From: QNZT01 sp964651755
GTDB taxonomy: Bacteria > Campylobacterota > Campylobacteria > Campylobacterales > QNZT01
Direction: 5' to 3'
Length of the DNA stretch: 10,814 nucleotides
Assembly: GCA_964651755.1 (NCBI GenBank)
Contig: CAZYZD010000075.1
Coordinates: 1-10,814, forward strand
Shown here: positions 1 to 7,399 of the stretch, piece after piece
How positions within the stretch are numbered: the stretch's first letter is position 1
Layout of the letters: every line of letters begins with the position of its first letter
Translations under genes and position numbers: made by a program
Notes under the pieces: model-generated
Seen by the model: the letters and a program-made list of their open reading frames with translations, nothing else
Databases searched by the model: none
What the model was told of the DNA's origin: nothing

Positions 1-124
1 GCATCTGCAAAGAATACCTCGGTCGATCTGCAGGATTGAGATAGAGCCAGACCGCATGATATTTTGCATCATATCGAACAGATACCTCTTTTCTGTCCTT
101 AAAAATTTCTCCGAAATATTGCAT
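1..124 (-). CDS. Partial crotonase/enoyl-CoA hydratase family protein, possibly RpfF (DSF synthase)-like; N-terminus only
   Basis: An open frame starts at an ATG (124-122) and runs off the left edge, giving about 41 residues. A perfect Shine-Dalgarno AAGGAGG (133-139) lies 8 nt upstream, so the start is convincing. The peptide begins MQYFGEIFKDRKEVSVRYD and continues with AVWLYLNPADRPRYSLQM. The pattern of an aromatic residue, an aliphatic strand, then a [G/P]RP-aromatic-[S/T/N] segment resembles, from memory, the start of the crotonase-fold branch that includes the diffusible-signal-factor synthase RpfF (there W..M...GRACFS or W..L...PRPCFN). Members of that branch dehydrate or hydrolyse 3-hydroxyacyl-ACP to make cis-2-unsaturated fatty acid signals. 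The catalytic glutamates lie beyond the window, so function cannot be confirmed. It sits about 100 nt downstream of the CotH-type gene on the same strand, with an AT-rich gap between that could hold its own promoter. That a gene is present is well supported; the family is a moderate guess. Confidence 0.6.
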   Translation of the reverse strand, partial: MQYFGEIFKDRKEVSVRYDAKYHAVWLYLNPADRPRYSLQM

Positions 125-202
125 TTGTATATCCTCCTTAAAAAAAGCAGAATAATAATATAAATATAATTAATTTAATATAGTTGGTGTTTTTTTACAC
201 AA

Positions 203-224
203 GAGCCTGGTTCCTGCCAGACTC
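203..224 (-). terminator. Hairpin directly after the CotH-type gene, weak terminator candidate
   Basis: GAGCCTGG (203-210) and CCAGACTC (217-224) form an 8-bp stem with one G-U pair and a 6-nt loop. It begins immediately after the stop codon of the upstream minus-strand gene. On the minus strand the stem is followed by TTGTGT and then an A-run, not a clean U-tract. It could end transcription inefficiently or protect the mRNA 3' end. The AT-rich stretch at 140-190 then separates it from the next gene. Confidence 0.35.
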
Positions 225-3155
225 CTACAGTTTATTAAGCTGTTGTTTTAAAATATCAGGACGCTGGTTCACAAATGTTCTGATACGTTGAATCTCTTCA
301 TCCCAGTCTGCTTTATTTTGTACAGAACTTCTTAAAGGCCATTTTGCCAAATGTCTTGCTATCTGAGGATCAATTTTACCGGCAATCTGATCCAAAATAT
401 TATTCACACGTACAGGTGAAAAAGTGGTCTCCAGTTGCTGTAACATTCTATTTTTAAAGGCTTTTTTAAATTCTGTATTTTCCAATAATTTTCTAAACAA
501 AAGTGTTGACCATGGCGGATTTGGCCAATCCGAACCATTTAAAGTTGTCGCTTTTGCAATGGCATCATAATCTACATCTGAGATTTCAGGATAGTTGGCA
601 AATCCAAAATCCATATCATGTAAAAGCCACTGCCATTTCGCACCCTCTTTTTTCTCTTTCCAGTACACCAGATTTGTACCCGGCCAGTCACTGTTTGCGA
701 CATACAGATTTGTAATCATATAATCTATATAGTTTTCTATATCAATTTTCGATGCAACATACCGATAAGCATCTTCCTGTTGCAGTGAATGACCCTCTAT
801 GTACTCTATCAATGTTTCATACTCTTCGGAGCTTCCTGCTTCTACATTCAAATCATCTTCAATCATATCGATTTTCTTTTTACTCAACCCATAATTACTT
901 TTGATAAACTCTGCTCCCATCTTTTCACGCATATTGTAAATACCCCAGTAATTTCCATTGAGAAAAAGGACTACAGGCTGATACGCCTCATAATTTATAT
1001 GCATCTGCCCTTTGATAATCATGTGTGCCAATACATCACGTAAATGTGCTTTGGATACATCCTGTCCTGCGTTGCGTAATTTAATTTTTTTATATTTTTT
1101 CGCTTGCTTGTCCGGGAAAAGCTGGTATTTTATCTTCTCTTTACCATATTTCCCATCTGCTTTAAGTAAAAAAGATTTCTGTTCATATTTTCGTGAACAT
1201 TCTCCACTGATTTTCAATCCGATATCCTGAGTAAAAGCAACACTATGGCTAACATCAAAATAGGCTATATGTGCCGGACGCTCCCATTTTTGCATAAAGT
1301 TTCCAGTAATTGGATGTTCACATTCGACTGTTTTACCATTCGTTCCCGTAGTATAAATACCAATTTTATCATCATTAAGATATTTGTCGTCTATACTAAG
1401 CATCATTACCGGTAAATTGATACTTTCACCATATACATAGCTTTTTGAAACAACAGGACTGCTGAACTTTTCATCTCCTGTACAAATTGCACGAACAGTC
1501 ATTGTACGATCAATGCTAATCGGGGCACTGTATTTGGTACCATTCTCCGGAGTAGGGATCGATCCATCTGTAGTATAATAGATAGTTCCACCCGTTTTTG
1601 TAGTTAGTGTCAATAACTCAGGTACATCATACCATCCCTCTTCAAGCGAAAACTCTACTTCGGACATTTGAATAGCACTTGGAAAATATTGGCTGTTGGC
1701 TTTACCGGGAGTAGGATTCATATATACTTCTTTGCCATTTTGAAATGCTACAGAGACATCAGGCAACTGTTTTAAATACTCAAATGCATCGACACACTTT
1801 CCACTAGTATCAAAAAGAGAAACAGCTTCTCCACCCATTTTCAGTTTAAAATTTGTATGCAACCCTTTTTTCTGTTTGTCTTTTTCATCTGCCCAGACAA
1901 GAAGATATCCATCCGGAGGCAATATTGTTCCATTTGGCAATCTCCATTTTGGAGTATTAAGTTCATCACTAATCTGATAACCGCTGATATCTACAGTTTT
2001 GTCACTTCTATTGTGCAATTCAATCCAGTCAGAGAAATTAAAATAATCAGGATCCAGTATCGTATGGGTATTGGCAGCCATAACTTCGCTAATCTCTACT
2101 TGATTAGATTCTGAATCAGGTGTCAATTCATACGTAGGCAAATCTCCATGCGGAAGCAACTGTGTATCTGTCCATTTTTTATTATTCAATTCAACACCAA
2201 CTTTTATTTTATCTGTCAAATTTGAAAGAAGTCTCTTTGGAACAACAACTTCCAAAACAGATTTTTCCCCTTTGCTTCTGGACTTGCTGATAACATCTAT
2301 TTCTTCCCAGCCCCAGTCACCTTTACCTGTATACCGGTATAGATAACCATCTTCCACCAGATAATCTGCACCAAAATTATTCCAGCTATCATTTTTATAA
2401 CCGGTTTTCATTTTTAAATCACTGTCAATATAAATCTGAATATGCGCCGGAAATTTATCTGCTTCCAAATGCATATAAAGATTCTCTTTTGTTGTAAAAA
2501 GTTTCAATTCAGCCTTGTTACTGGCACTATAGGCACTGATTGTTTCCCAGTTGATATTTACTTTTTTACTATATACAGATTTGGTACCGTCAGCAGGAGA
2601 CATAACTACAGGAATCCAGTTTTGATCCAATGCCTGAGCATTCGCTTTAAATACAATGCTTTTATTTTTCAGTTTTTCAAGTTTAATACCTATCGTATCA
2701 CTTTTTCCTGTTTCTATAACACTTTCAACAGCACCTATCTCTTTCCAACTCCACTCATTCGGCTTGACAGACTGGTACAATACACCATTTTCTACCATAT
2801 AATCTGCTCCGCCTTCATCACTGTTACCGGTCTGTGCATTATTATCGATATCAAGAAAAAACTGAATATTTTCAGCATTGCTGTTATGCGTAAACTGTAG
2901 ATAGAGATACTCTTCAGTAAGATCCATTTTCAGACCTTCCAGATTGTCATACTCCCACGTACGATCTGGATTAAAATCTTTCTGCTCCAAATTGCGTGAA
3001 TAATGCCCAATGTGCTGTACAGGTTGATCCGGTTCTTCTCTTACATGTTGCGCTACAGAAAGACTCTTCCCACTGCTACTGCCGCACCCTGTAACTACAC
3101 TGCCAAACATCAACAAAGTTAATGCTATAAATGAATATCGATATTGTTGTTTCAT
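225..3155 (-). CDS. Large lipoprotein with duplicated N-terminal modules, lamin-tail, chitobiase-C-like and CotH kinase domains
   Basis: This 976-residue protein is exported and lipidated: the signal peptide ends in VTGC with Cys24 as the lipid anchor. Two related modules follow, about residues 50-190 and 200-340. Each carries a D-x-D-x(5)-TG turn, a GADY[ML]VE[ND]G strand and a W-x-W-[KE]-E-I segment, as in secreted carbohydrate-associated beta-sandwich proteins. Residues about 352-485 look like a lamin-tail domain (ISEVMAAN, DWIELHN, ISGYQISD, PTPGKAN). Residues about 500-575 match a chitobiase C-terminal type domain (GTIYYTTDGSIPT). Residues about 580-935 are a CotH-type domain: LRNAGQD and RDVLAH (693-711), YWGIYNMREKM (736-746), then NSDWPGTN and the probable metal-binding HDMDF (846-850). 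CotH proteins are atypical secreted protein kinases, first known from Bacillus spore coats; in Gram-negatives their substrates are mostly unknown. The start has a modest AGGTAG ribosome site. It is divergent from the permease gene. Domain calls are confident; role and substrate are unknown. Confidence 0.88.
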   Translation of the reverse strand: MKQQYRYSFIALTLLMFGSVVTGCGSSSGKSLSVAQHVREEPDQPVQHIGHYSRNLEQKDFNPDRTWEYDNLEGLKMDLTEEYLYLQFTHNSNAENIQFFLDIDNNAQTGNSDEGGADYMVENGVLYQSVKPNEWSWKEIGAVESVIETGKSDTIGIKLEKLKNKSIVFKANAQALDQNWIPVVMSPADGTKSVYSKKVNINWETISAYSASNKAELKLFTTKENLYMHLEADKFPAHIQIYIDSDLKMKTGYKNDSWNNFGADYLVEDGYLYRYTGKGDWGWEEIDVISKSRSKGEKSVLEVVVPKRLLSNLTDKIKVGVELNNKKWTDTQLLPHGDLPTYELTPDSESNQVEISEVMAANTHTILDPDYFNFSDWIELHNRSDKTVDISGYQISDELNTPKWRLPNGTILPPDGYLLVWADEKDKQKKGLHTNFKLKMGGEAVSLFDTSGKCVDAFEYLKQLPDVSVAFQNGKEVYMNPTPGKANSQYFPSAIQMSEVEFSLEEGWYDVPELLTLTTKTGGTIYYTTDGSIPTPENGTKYSAPISIDRTMTVRAICTGDEKFSSPVVSKSYVYGESINLPVMMLSIDDKYLNDDKIGIYTTGTNGKTVECEHPITGNFMQKWERPAHIAYFDVSHSVAFTQDIGLKISGECSRKYEQKSFLLKADGKYGKEKIKYQLFPDKQAKKYKKIKLRNAGQDVSKAHLRDVLAHMIIKGQMHINYEAYQPVVLFLNGNYWGIYNMREKMGAEFIKSNYGLSKKKIDMIEDDLNVEAGSSEEYETLIEYIEGHSLQQEDAYRYVASKIDIENYIDYMITNLYVANSDWPGTNLVYWKEKKEGAKWQWLLHDMDFGFANYPEISDVDYDAIAKATTLNGSDWPNPPWSTLLFRKLLENTEFKKAFKNRMLQQLETTFSPVRVNNILDQIAGKIDPQIARHLAKWPLRSSVQNKADWDEEIQRIRTFVNQRPDILKQQLNKL

Positions 3156-3250
3156 ATATTGTCACTACCTTTTATAAAAATAATCTTCTGAAAATAATCG
3201 ACATATATCATTTTTACTGTAGTTGTTAAGCTTTATCACATCAAGTTTGC

Positions 3251-3256
3251 TATAAA
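3251..3256 (+). promoter_or_regulatory. Putative -10 box of the permease gene
   Basis: TATAAA is preceded by TTTGC, resembling the extended -10 elements of Campylobacterota housekeeping promoters. No -35 at the usual spacing is visible. Initiation about 7 nt downstream would leave a short leader of roughly 16 nt holding the AGGAGA ribosome site (3265-3270) in front of the ATG at 3279. Confidence 0.5.
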
Positions 3257-3278
3257 ATTTAAATAGGAGAAAAATAGT

Positions 3279-4418
3279 ATGGAATACATTATAGAATTTT
3301 GGTATGCTCTTGTAAATCTGAGCAATGCCATGGCACCATATATTCTTTTTGGACTTTTTTTTGCAGGTATTTTACATGAACTTGTACCAGATTCTCTTGT
3401 TACCAAACACTTAGGGAAAGAGAGTGTCAGCTCTGTTATCAAAGCAACAATTTTCGGAGTGCCTCTTCCTGTTTGTTCATGCGGCGTAATTCCCCTGGCA
3501 ACAGGAATCAAAAAAAGTGGTGCCAGCAAAGGGGCAACCCTCTCCTTTCTTATCTCCACACCCATTACGGGAATAGATTCTATTATGGCAACGTACGGTA
3601 TATTTGGCTGGATTTTTACAATCTATCGTGTCATTACTTCTATGATCATCTCCATCATAGCAGGAATTCTAACCAATCTCTGGGACAAGGAACAAGAGGC
3701 ATCAAAAGCAGCATTTTCATCCAAATCTGCCGTCTTTTCAGCTGCAAAAACTACTATAATTACACCAAACAATATCCCATCAGAAAAAGAGAGTTCCTGC
3801 ACTTCAGAATGCGGATGCGAAAACAAACCGGATAAAAAATTCAGCTTAACTGCAGCACTACGCTATGGTTTTTTTACATTGCTGGGAGATATTGCCAAAG
3901 CACTTTTCTGGGGTTTGCTTATTGGCGCATTCATTACAGTGGTAATTCCTGATAACCTAAGTGAAATTTTGCAGCAGTACAACTGGCTCTCTTATCTTAT
4001 TGTTATCGCCATTGCTGTACCAATGTATGTCTGTGCTACTGCTTCTTTGCCAATTGCAGCAGGATTAATACTCTCAGGTGTCAGTGCAGGTGCTGCATTT
4101 GTTTTTTTGAGTGCAGGACCTGCAACAAATACCGTAACAATCGGAGTAGTCAAAAAAATTCTGGGAACACGTTCCTTGTATATTTATTTGGGAAGCATTA
4201 TTGTCGGAAGTATTCTTTTTGGGCTGGGGCTGGATTATATTTTTGATAAAAATGCCATTGACCCCAAAGCCCTGGTACATATGAATGAACATGCAGGATT
4301 ATTTGCATCTTTAGGCAGCATATTTTTATGGGGTATGGTATTTTATTTTATGTTTAAACCGTTATTCACAAAACAAGAGAAAGATTGTTGTAACAACACT
4401 AACTCTTGTTCTAGTTAA
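3279..4418 (+). CDS. SO_0444/ArsP-type permease, probable Cu/Zn (or metalloid) efflux transporter
   Basis: This 379-residue polytopic inner-membrane protein belongs to the predicted permease family PF03773. It has two similar membrane halves. The first carries the signature PLPVCSCGVIPLATGIKKSG (from residue 62; Cys66 and Cys68) followed by LSFLISTPITGID. The second has VPMYVCATASLPIAAGL (Cys252) and FLSAGPATNTVTI. The cytosolic linker between the halves (about 135-190) holds a CxxxCxC cluster (Cys174, 178, 180). The tail ends with Cys370, Cys371 and Cys377, plus a small HMNEH segment (334-338). Cys-rich loops of this kind are typical of the SO_0444 Cu/Zn efflux subgroup; related ArsP proteins export organoarsenicals. 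The start is set by AGGAGA, 8 nt upstream. No metal-responsive regulator lies beside it; the neighbours are the divergent CotH lipoprotein gene and the convergent nadE. Family confidence is high; the exact substrate is inferred. Confidence 0.85.
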   Translation: MEYIIEFWYALVNLSNAMAPYILFGLFFAGILHELVPDSLVTKHLGKESVSSVIKATIFGVPLPVCSCGVIPLATGIKKSGASKGATLSFLISTPITGIDSIMATYGIFGWIFTIYRVITSMIISIIAGILTNLWDKEQEASKAAFSSKSAVFSAAKTTIITPNNIPSEKESSCTSECGCENKPDKKFSLTAALRYGFFTLLGDIAKALFWGLLIGAFITVVIPDNLSEILQQYNWLSYLIVIAIAVPMYVCATASLPIAAGLILSGVSAGAAFVFLSAGPATNTVTIGVVKKILGTRSLYIYLGSIIVGSILFGLGLDYIFDKNAIDPKALVHMNEHAGLFASLGSIFLWGMVFYFMFKPLFTKQEKDCCNNTNSCSS

Positions 4419-4449
4419 AAAGGCTAAGCATTTTTCAACTCTTTCAGCC
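4417..4449 (-). terminator. Probable intrinsic terminator of nadE, overlapping its last codons
   Basis: On the minus strand GGCTGAAAG (4449-4441) can pair with CTTAGCC (4428-4422) through 7 bp with a 2-nt bulge and a 12-nt loop. It is followed directly by a run of five U (4421-4417). The stem includes the nadE stop codon, and the U-run reaches into the stop codon of the convergent permease gene. No comparable U-run follows the structure on the plus strand. Confidence 0.4.
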
Positions 4450-6325
4450 AGATATTGACCTCTGCATCACTCGGCATACGCCAGTCTCCTCTTGGACTTA
4501 AAGCAATCGAGCCGACTTTTACGGAATCCGGCATCGCACTGCGTTTGAACTGATTAGCAAAAAAACGTTTAAGAAATATAATAAGCCATTTTTTGATTAT
4601 CTCTTTTTCATATTTCCCTTCAAATGCAATTTGAGCCAACACTAAAATCTTCAAAGGCGCTGCCCCATATTTGACGAAATGATACAAAAAGAAATCATGA
4701 AGTTCGTACGGTCCTACAATTTCTTCCGTTTTTTGAACAATTTTATCATCTTCTTTAGGCAGCAATTCCGGTGAAACAGGGGTATCGATAATATCTTCCA
4801 AAATCTCTGCTATCACAGGATCTTCATCTTTTGCAACAAAATCTATAATATAACGCACCAAAGTTTTTGGAATTGAAGCATTGACTCCATACATAGAGAG
4901 ATGATCGCCGCCATACGTTGCAAAGCCAAGAGCAATTTCACTCAAATCTCCCGTACCAATAACAATCCCGCCTACTTTATTTGCCATATCAAAAAGAATT
5001 TGCGTACGTTCTCTGGCCTGGGCATTTTCATAAACAATATCATGAATATGAGGATCATGCCCAATATCTTCAAAATGCTGCATCACACTTGCTTTGATAT
5101 CAATCTCCTCAAATGTTACACCCAGCAATTCACACAATTTTACCGCATTCTGATACGTTCTGGAAGTGGTACCAAAGCCCGGCATTGTAACAGCTACAAT
5201 ATCACTGTTTTCACGTCCAAGAAGATGCATCGCCTTCACTGCCACCAAAAGAGCCAATGTTGAATCAAGTCCTCCGGAAATACCAACCACAGGTCGGGTT
5301 TTTCCTATAAACTCTATTCTCTTGGCAAGTGCGCTGCTCTGCATCATAAAAATCTCTTCACATACTTCACGCTGCAACTCTTTTCTTTTAGGAACAAAAG
5401 GAAGCGGATCTATCTCTCTTTTGATACTGGTGATTTCTCTTAGTGGAAATGTTGGTACAATTCTAAAAGAACTCATTTTTGTATCAGCATAGGATGTCTC
5501 TACAATACGATAATAATGTAACTTCTCTACATCAACATCTGCTGTAATAAGTCCACTTTCCCTTTGAAAACGTGGATTCTCCGCTAAAATAGTGCCATTT
5601 TCTGCAATTAGCGCTGCCCCGGAATAAATTAAATCTGTCGTAGATTCATGAACACCGGCAGAAGTGTAAATATAAGCACTGACTGTCCTGGCACTTTGGT
5701 GACCTACAAGTTCCCGTCTATATGATGCTTTGGAAACCAGTGCATTACTGGCAGAAAGATTGAAAAGCAAAACAGCTGAGTTGATCGCCTGTTGTGAACT
5801 TGGAGGTATAATACTCCAGAGATCTTCACAAATCTCTATACCAAATCGTACCTTTTTGTTAAAAAGCAGATCCACACCAAAAGGCACATCCTCTCCAACA
5901 ATATGAATCGTTTTATTTACAATCTCTTTACCGCTTTGAAACCAGCGTTTTTCGTAAAATTCTTTATGATTTGCGAGATAACTTTTGGGAACTACCCCAA
6001 GCACTTTACCTCTTTGTAAAACCAGTGCACAATTATAAAGTCTGTTTTCATGCCAAAGTGGTGCTCCTACAATCAATGCTGTCTGCAATGCACTTGTTCG
6101 CTCCAGTAAATCCATAAGTCCTTTATAAAGGGCATTATGCAATGCTTCCTGAAAAAAGAGATCAGCACAACTGTAACTGCTTAGACAAAGCTCCGGAAAT
6201 ACAACTATGGCAACCTCCGCCTCCTCTGCCTCTTTGGCAAGTGAAACGATTTCATCAACATTTGCAGGAACATCTGCAACTTTTACTTTGGGAACTGCTG
6301 CTGCAACTCGTATAAATCCTTGCAT
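4424..6325 (-). CDS. nadE: Glutamine-dependent NAD(+) synthetase
   Basis: This 633-residue two-domain cytosolic enzyme makes NAD+ from nicotinate adenine dinucleotide, ATP and glutamine, the last step of NAD synthesis. The N-terminal nitrilase-type glutaminase (about 1-290) shows the expected Glu-Lys-Cys triad: Glu45 in VVFPELCLSSYS, Lys114 in PKSYLAN and Cys166 in EICEDLW. The C-terminal synthetase (about 320-633) has the ATP-pyrophosphatase loop SGGLDS (350-355), then TMPGFGTTSRT (380-390), VIGTGDLSE (455-463) and FKRSAMPDS (593-601). The length is slightly below the roughly 680 residues of the mycobacterial enzyme. It therefore channels ammonia from glutamine, unlike the short ammonia-dependent NadE of Helicobacter and Campylobacter. 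The start ATG follows an AGAGAGG element, and a TACAAT -10 candidate lies 28 nt upstream. The 3' end is only 5 nt from the convergent permease stop. Confidence 0.96.
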   Translation of the reverse strand: MQGFIRVAAAVPKVKVADVPANVDEIVSLAKEAEEAEVAIVVFPELCLSSYSCADLFFQEALHNALYKGLMDLLERTSALQTALIVGAPLWHENRLYNCALVLQRGKVLGVVPKSYLANHKEFYEKRWFQSGKEIVNKTIHIVGEDVPFGVDLLFNKKVRFGIEICEDLWSIIPPSSQQAINSAVLLFNLSASNALVSKASYRRELVGHQSARTVSAYIYTSAGVHESTTDLIYSGAALIAENGTILAENPRFQRESGLITADVDVEKLHYYRIVETSYADTKMSSFRIVPTFPLREITSIKREIDPLPFVPKRKELQREVCEEIFMMQSSALAKRIEFIGKTRPVVGISGGLDSTLALLVAVKAMHLLGRENSDIVAVTMPGFGTTSRTYQNAVKLCELLGVTFEEIDIKASVMQHFEDIGHDPHIHDIVYENAQARERTQILFDMANKVGGIVIGTGDLSEIALGFATYGGDHLSMYGVNASIPKTLVRYIIDFVAKDEDPVIAEILEDIIDTPVSPELLPKEDDKIVQKTEEIVGPYELHDFFLYHFVKYGAAPLKILVLAQIAFEGKYEKEIIKKWLIIFLKRFFANQFKRSAMPDSVKVGSIALSPRGDWRMPSDAEVNIWLKELKNA

Positions 6326-6352
6326 TACCTCTCTCTTTAAGCTATTTGATTT

Positions 6353-6358
6353 ATTGTA
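6353..6358 (-). promoter_or_regulatory. Putative -10 box of nadE
   Basis: The minus-strand hexamer TACAAT sits 28 nt before the nadE start and would give a leader of about 20 nt containing the AGAGAGG ribosome site. No -35 match is seen. It is the best -10 candidate in the short nadE/methyltransferase divergent gap. Confidence 0.4.
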
Positions 6359-6397
6359 ACATCTTTATAAAGTAGATGCCCTTAAATAGTTTCAAGC

Positions 6398-6403
6398 TAT
6401 AAT
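6398..6403 (+). promoter_or_regulatory. Perfect -10 box immediately before the methyltransferase ATG
   Basis: A consensus TATAAT ends only 7 nt before the ATG at 6411. Initiation at the normal 6-8 nt downstream falls on or next to the A of the start codon, so the transcript would be leaderless. The intervening CTTAAGT holds no Shine-Dalgarno match. Confidence 0.6.
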
Positions 6404-6410
6404 CTTAAGT

Positions 6411-7394
6411 ATGAATTATATTGGTTCCAAGCGCAGATTATCTACCTTTTTATTTGAGACCATTTCAGATACAGTCGGTTCACTGAAAGATAAAACTTTT
6501 TGTGATCTTTTTGCTGGTACAGGTATTGTAGGTCGTACTTTTAAAAGTAAAGTCGCCGAAGTTATCAGCAATGATCTGGAATACTACAGCTATGTGCTTA
6601 ATCGCAATTATATTCAAAACCATCAACCGATAAAATACGAAGAAATCATAGAAAAACTAAATAAAATACCTGGTAAAAAGGGGTTTATTTACCAGCACTA
6701 CTGTCTTGAAAGCGGAAGCGGGAGAAATTATTTCAGTGGGGAAAACGCAGCCAGAATCGATGCTATCCGCCAGGAAATCGAACACTTTAAATCAGATGAA
6801 AACCTCTACTACTTTTTACTCGCTTCTCTTCTGGAATCACTTGATAAAGTTTCAAATACCGCATCAGTTTACGGCTCTTTTTTAAAACATCTTAAGCCGA
6901 CAGCACAAGCACCATTGCAACTTGAACCCGCTTTATTTGAATACAACGACAATTCACATAAAGTCTACAATGAAGACAGCAATGAGCTGATTAAAAAAAT
7001 ATCCGGAGATATTCTCTATCTTGACCCTCCCTATAATGGTCGTCAATACGGTGCGAACTACCATCTCTTAAATACTATTGCCACCTACAATACAAACTTT
7101 GTACCAAAAGGAAAGACAGGCACCAAAGCTGATTACAATCGTTCTATGTATTGTAAAACCAAAAGAGTATATAACAGTTTTAACGACCTGATTAAAAACG
7201 CTGATTTCAGATATATTTTTCTAAGTTACAATAACGAAGGTATGGTACCCCAGCATGAACTGCAAAAATTACTGAAACGTTATGGAAAATATAGCCTTGT
7301 TACTACTTCCTACAAACGTTTCAAAGCAGATAGCAACCGTCCGCACAAAGCAAAAAGAACAGAAGAACATCTTCACATTTTAGAAAAATACTAA
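6411..7394 (+). CDS. D12-class DNA adenine N6-methyltransferase, apparently without a restriction partner
   Basis: This 327-residue protein transfers a methyl group from S-adenosylmethionine to adenine N6 in a specific DNA site. It opens with MNYIGSK, the usual start of the family, which fixes the start codon. Next come the SAM-binding motif DLFAGTG (32-38), an acidic motif II at Asn54-Asp55 (SNDLEYY) and the catalytic DPPY (205-208) in LDPPYNGRQYGANYHLLNT. The order (SAM motif, recognition region about 75-180, DPPY) is that of the alpha group (Dam, DpnM, FokI-type halves). YIFLSYNNEG (268-277) is probably motif V. No endonuclease-like gene adjoins it: it is divergent from nadE and convergent, 5 nt apart, with a lipoprotein gene. 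It therefore looks like an orphan epigenetic methylase, or one half of a dispersed type II system. Recognition sequence cannot be read from the protein. Confidence 0.88.
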   Translation: MNYIGSKRRLSTFLFETISDTVGSLKDKTFCDLFAGTGIVGRTFKSKVAEVISNDLEYYSYVLNRNYIQNHQPIKYEEIIEKLNKIPGKKGFIYQHYCLESGSGRNYFSGENAARIDAIRQEIEHFKSDENLYYFLLASLLESLDKVSNTASVYGSFLKHLKPTAQAPLQLEPALFEYNDNSHKVYNEDSNELIKKISGDILYLDPPYNGRQYGANYHLLNTIATYNTNFVPKGKTGTKADYNRSMYCKTKRVYNSFNDLIKNADFRYIFLSYNNEGMVPQHELQKLLKRYGKYSLVTTSYKRFKADSNRPHKAKRTEEHLHILEKY

Positions 7395-7399
7395 AATAG

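Noticed and set aside
2442..2900. 152-codon plus-strand open frame inside the CotH gene
   Set aside because: It is an antisense shadow of a well-supported coding region, with no ribosome site and a Phe/Ile/Tyr-rich composition typical of antisense frames.
3171..3176. Minus-strand TATAAA just before the CotH gene as its promoter
   Set aside because: It lies so close to the start that initiation would fall in the ribosome site; I could not identify a convincing promoter for this gene.
3355..3362. Run of eight T in the permease coding region as a phase-variation switch
   Set aside because: It encodes a plausible Leu-Phe-Phe in a membrane helix, is short for a contingency locus in this group, and the frame is intact.
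3236..3565. 109-codon minus-strand frame over the permease start
   Set aside because: It is antisense to the conserved PLPVCSCG permease region and covers its promoter; no independent support.
4386..4398. TGTTGT-A-ACAACA palindrome near the end of the permease gene
   Set aside because: The 1-nt centre cannot form a hairpin loop, and it is explained by Cys-Cys-Asn-Asn codons; no operator context.
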